Positions 5,462 to 7,793 of a stretch of 7,793 nt of DNA are shown here, piece after piece; the first letter of the stretch is position 1, and each line of letters begins with the position of its first letter. This DNA comes from Candidatus Yonathbacteria bacterium (GTDB lineage Bacteria; Patescibacteriota; Minisyncoccia; Phycocordibacterales; UBA1550): contig JACQCY010000007.1 in NCBI GenBank assembly GCA_016201355.1, positions 1-7,793 on the forward strand. The letters are read 5' to 3'. Made by a program: the position numbers and the translations under genes. The notes beneath the pieces were generated by a model. It was not told where the DNA came from, searched no databases, and worked only from the letters and a program-made list of their open reading frames with translations.

Positions 5462-7516
5462 ATGTCTTCTCTTTCTAAAAAAGATGCAATTTTGCGCCTT
5501 AAAAGACTTCGGGATACTATTGAACATCATCGGTATCTTTACCATACTTTTAATAAGTCTGAGATTTCACCCGAAGCGCTGGACTCGCTCAAGCACGAGC
5601 TCGCGGAAATAGAAAGAGAATATCCTGAACTCATTACTCCCGATTCGCCGTCTCAGCGCGTAGCAGGGAAACCTCTTAAGGAATTTAAAAAAGTAAAACA
5701 TAGAGTGCCCCAATGGTCTTTCAATGACGCTTTCACTGAAGAAGATATGCGTGAATTTGACGCGCGGGTTAAACGATTTTTAAAAGATGATTATGCCCGC
5801 CAAGCCCCGCCCTTGGCAAGCTTGCCAAGGGCGGGGCTTGGCGGGCAAGTGAAGCCATCCTATACTTGCGAACTTAAAATTGATAAGCTTAAAATCGTGC
5901 TTTCGTATGAAAAGGGACATCTCGTCACTGGCGCAACGCGTGGTGATGGCAAGGTTGGCGAGGATGTGACGATGAATGTGCGCACCATTGAATCCATTCC
6001 CCTTGTTTTGGAACAGCCATTATCGCTTATTGTTGAAGGAGAAGTTTTTATGTCCAAGAGCGAGTTTGAAAGACAAAACAGAGAACGCGCGAAGCGGGGC
6101 GAGGAGCTTTTTGCCAATCCGCGCAATATTGCCGCTGGTTCAATGCGCCAGCTCGATCCACGCATTGCCGCCGCGAGAAGATTACAAGCATTCATTTACG
6201 ATATTGGAAGTATTGAAGGAACTTTTCCTAAAACGCAACAAGGGGAACTTGAGTTTTTGAGTGAACTCGGTTTTAAAATAAATTCTCATTTTAAATTATG
6301 TAAGAATATTGAGGAGGTCATCACCTTTTGGAATGTATGGAAAAAGAGATCTCAAAAAGAGGATTATTGGGTCGATGGGGTTGTGGTAAAGGTAAACGAA
6401 AAAGAATATCAAGATATTTTGGGCTATACGGGCAAAGCCCCACGGTTTGGCATAGCGTTCAAGTTTCCCGCTGAACAAGTAACGACCATTGTGATCGATA
6501 TTGTTTTACAGGTAGGACGCACAGGGGTGGTGACACCCGTCGCTCATTTGCGCCCTGTGTCCGTCGCGGGATCAACCGTGTCACGCGCAACGCTCCATAA
6601 CGAGGATGAGATTGCGCGACTTGATGTGCGCATTGGCGATACGGTCATTCTCCAAAAAGCGGGGGATGTGATTCCCGATATTGTATCCGTGGTAAAAGAG
6701 ATGCGTACGGGTAAAGAAAAAAAGTTTATTTTTCCTCAATTTGTAGAAGACTGCGGTGGAGCGATTGAGCGTATCCCGGGACAAGTAGCGTATCGTTGTG
6801 TTAATAAAAATTCTTTTGCGCAAAAACGGCGCAAGTTTTATTATTTTGTCTCAAAAAAAGGATTTGATATTGACGGATGCGGACCAAAGGTTATTGACGC
6901 TCTCCTTGATGTGGAACTTATTGGCGCTTATGACGACTTATTTACCTTAAAAACTGGAGACATCCTCACCCTCCCGCGTTTTGCTGAAATTTCAGCGAAA
7001 AATCTTATTGAAGCAATCAATAAAGCGCGTACCATTTCGCTGGGGAAATTTTTGACCGCGCTTTCTATAGAACATGTGGGAGAAAAAACCGCGCACGATA
7101 TTGCAAATGCTTTTGGAAGTATTGAAAAAGTGAGGAGAGCGTCATTTGGAGATTTTAACGCAGTGTATGGGGTTGGGGAAGTTGTGGCGCGCTCACTTGC
7201 GGATTATTTTGCCGACCCGCATCATTCTGATCTCTTGGACCGACTCCTTGTTTATGTAAAAATAGAAAATAGAAAATTGAAAATAGAAAATAGAAAACTC
7301 TCCGGTAAAACCTTCGTTCTTACGGGAACGCTTTCCTCAATGAGCCGTGATGAGGCGAAAGAAAAAATCCGCGCTCTCGGGGGAGAGGTTGCCGAAAGCG
7401 TATCTTCAAAAACAAATTTTGTGGTAGCAGGGGAGAATCCTGGCTCAAAATACGATAAAGCGCGTAAACTTGGCGTACGGGTACTTTCCGAAACGGAATT
7501 TTTGAAGATGTTTTGA
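5462..7516 (+). CDS. ligA: NAD-dependent DNA ligase LigA
   Basis: This 684-residue protein has the full bacterial LigA layout. Domain Ia runs to about residue 107. The nucleotidyltransferase follows, with putative adenylated Lys139, then TRGDGKVGEDVT (159-170), EGEVF (192-196), NPRNIAAGSMRQLDP (219-233), DGVVVKV (305-311) and FKFPAE (333-338). The OB fold (VGRTGVVTPVAHLRPV) follows, then a zinc region (about 424-455), HhH repeats (about 535-585) and a C-terminal BRCT (about 613-684). It seals nicks in replication and repair. Oddities: the KxDG motif reads KIDK (Gly to Lys142), and two of four zinc cysteines are replaced (VEDC instead of CxxC; NSFAQ instead of NCxAQ). A 54-bp palindrome encodes residues about 111-129, and heptads encode KIENRKL twice before the BRCT. 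The frame is open throughout, so it is probably functional. The ATG has no Shine-Dalgarno. Confidence 0.96.
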   Translation: MSSLSKKDAILRLKRLRDTIEHHRYLYHTFNKSEISPEALDSLKHELAEIEREYPELITPDSPSQRVAGKPLKEFKKVKHRVPQWSFNDAFTEEDMREFDARVKRFLKDDYARQAPPLASLPRAGLGGQVKPSYTCELKIDKLKIVLSYEKGHLVTGATRGDGKVGEDVTMNVRTIESIPLVLEQPLSLIVEGEVFMSKSEFERQNRERAKRGEELFANPRNIAAGSMRQLDPRIAAARRLQAFIYDIGSIEGTFPKTQQGELEFLSELGFKINSHFKLCKNIEEVITFWNVWKKRSQKEDYWVDGVVVKVNEKEYQDILGYTGKAPRFGIAFKFPAEQVTTIVIDIVLQVGRTGVVTPVAHLRPVSVAGSTVSRATLHNEDEIARLDVRIGDTVILQKAGDVIPDIVSVVKEMRTGKEKKFIFPQFVEDCGGAIERIPGQVAYRCVNKNSFAQKRRKFYYFVSKKGFDIDGCGPKVIDALLDVELIGAYDDLFTLKTGDILTLPRFAEISAKNLIEAINKARTISLGKFLTALSIEHVGEKTAHDIANAFGSIEKVRRASFGDFNAVYGVGEVVARSLADYFADPHHSDLLDRLLVYVKIENRKLKIENRKLSGKTFVLTGTLSSMSRDEAKEKIRALGGEVAESVSSKTNFVVAGENPGSKYDKARKLGVRVLSETEFLKMF
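5794..5847. repeat. Perfect 54-bp palindrome inside ligA
   Basis: Positions 5794-5820 are the exact reverse complement of 5821-5847, centred on AAGCTT with no spacer. It is GC-rich (GCCCGCCAAGCCCCGCCCTT begins the left arm at 5795). Its length is 18 codons exactly, and it contains no stop codon in any of the six frames. In ligA it is read as ARQAPPLASLPRAGLGGQ, between domain Ia and the adenylation motif. Confidence 0.98.
7257..7298. repeat. AGAAAAT heptad array inside ligA
   Basis: Six 7-nt units (TAAAAAT, AGAAAAT, AGAAAAT, TGAAAAT, AGAAAAT, AGAAAAC) lie here. Three heptads equal seven codons, so the protein repeat is KIENRKL twice, placed in the linker between the HhH and BRCT domains. Confidence 0.95.
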
Positions 7517-7573
7517 TAGATCGGTGTCAAATACTTTGAATTCAAGGCAAATAATTTATCCCCTTCTTTTTTA

Positions 7574-7602
7574 TTTACTAAAGAAGAACGCGACGGTATA
7601 AT
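7574..7602 (+). promoter_or_regulatory. Sigma70-type promoter for the last gene
   Basis: A perfect TATAAT (7597-7602) and a TTTACT -35 (7574-7579, four of six consensus bases) are separated by exactly 17 nt. The predicted start near 7609 leaves a short leader of about 30 nt before the ATG at 7640. The nearby CTTCTTT/AAAGAAG pair (7563-7569, 7580-7586) is a weak hairpin. No strong terminator is seen after ligA. Confidence 0.7.
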
Positions 7603-7639
7603 GAATAGAAGAGATATAGTAGAATAGTTTAAAATTTTT

Positions 7640-7793
7640 ATGGAATATTCAAATAAAAGAATGACGGTGATGGTGGCGGTTTTTATAATCTTGATTGTGG
7701 GAGTTTCTGTTTATATTGTCAAAGACAGAAGTTTTTTTGACACAATAATAAATCAAATACGAGGACAAAAGGATGTGGTAATGGGTATTGAAA
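7640..7793 (+). CDS. Membrane-anchored protein of unknown function, N-terminal part (partial)
   Basis: Fifty-one codons are visible before the window ends. A short basic N-terminus (MEYSNKRM) precedes one hydrophobic segment, about residues 9-26 (TVMVAVFIILIVGVSVYIV). A charged stretch follows (KDRSFFDTIINQIRGQK). This suggests a signal anchor with most of the protein outside, or an uncleaved signal peptide. There is no G-FTLxE prepilin motif and no lipobox cysteine. I do not recognise the family. A convincing promoter lies just upstream, which supports a real gene separate from ligA. An in-frame ATG at 7661 is a possible shorter start. Confidence 0.65.
   Translation, partial: MEYSNKRMTVMVAVFIILIVGVSVYIVKDRSFFDTIINQIRGQKDVVMGIE

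Noticed and set aside
5794..5847. ligA palindrome as an intrinsic terminator or as a sign of a broken gene
   Set aside because: No T-tract follows, and the ligA frame continues with all downstream domains intact.
7517..7573. Terminator after ligA
   Set aside because: TTGAATTCAA (10-nt palindrome) and a weak CTTCTTT/AAAGAAG pair are present, but there is no GC-rich stem with a T-tract.
1..7793. tRNA, rRNA, riboswitch, transposase or phage genes
   Set aside because: No cloverleaf, conserved rRNA segment, aptamer-like leader, transposase or integrase motif was recognised on either strand.

Overview
This window looks like part of a small-genome bacterium of the candidate phyla radiation, most likely Parcubacteria/Patescibacteria. 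The evidence is a compact type IV pilus cluster with several Cys-containing pilin-like proteins, a lineage-flavoured LigA (VPQWSFNDAF, FDARVKRF), and gene boundaries filled with AT-rich short tandem repeats. TGA ends several genes and the standard code fits all of them, which argues against the recoded Absconditabacteria/Gracilibacteria. The placement is inferred from protein style, not from a marker gene. All genes are on the + strand.

Layout: the 3' end of a PilT-like ATPase gene (1-99); pilC, inner-membrane platform (108-1304); an inverted-repeat spacer and a promoter; a major-pilin-like gene (1503-2015) followed by a clear intrinsic terminator (2118-2150); an extended -10 placed so that the prepilin peptidase pilD (2168-3067) may be leaderless; then four tightly packed minor prepilins (3075-5349) resembling, in order, GspH/FimU, GspJ/PilW, GspI/PilV and GspK/PilX; a 112-nt AT-rich spacer; ligA, NAD-dependent DNA ligase (5462-7516); a good promoter (7574-7602); and the 5' end of a membrane-anchored protein of unknown function.

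How they work together: PilD cuts and methylates the prepilins in the membrane, PilC is the assembly platform, PilT powers retraction, the first pilin is the probable main fibre subunit, and the four minor pilins probably form the priming/tip complex. LigA is a housekeeping neighbour with no obvious link to pili.

The unusual part is repeats inside and between genes. Short arrays with a 7-nt period, each of different sequence, sit at most boundaries (pilC/pilin, pilD/minor pilin 1, minor pilins 1/2, 2/3 and 3/4, minor pilin 4/ligA) and once inside ligA. Two are 85/87 identical and form the leader-coding 5' ends of two minor pilins. In addition, strong inverted repeats are translated in frame within two conserved proteins: a perfect 54-bp palindrome in ligA, and three stacked inverted repeats in one loop of PilD. 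LigA also departs from family consensus at the glycine of its KxDG motif and at two of four zinc-binding cysteines. None of the nine visible starts has a recognisable Shine-Dalgarno sequence.
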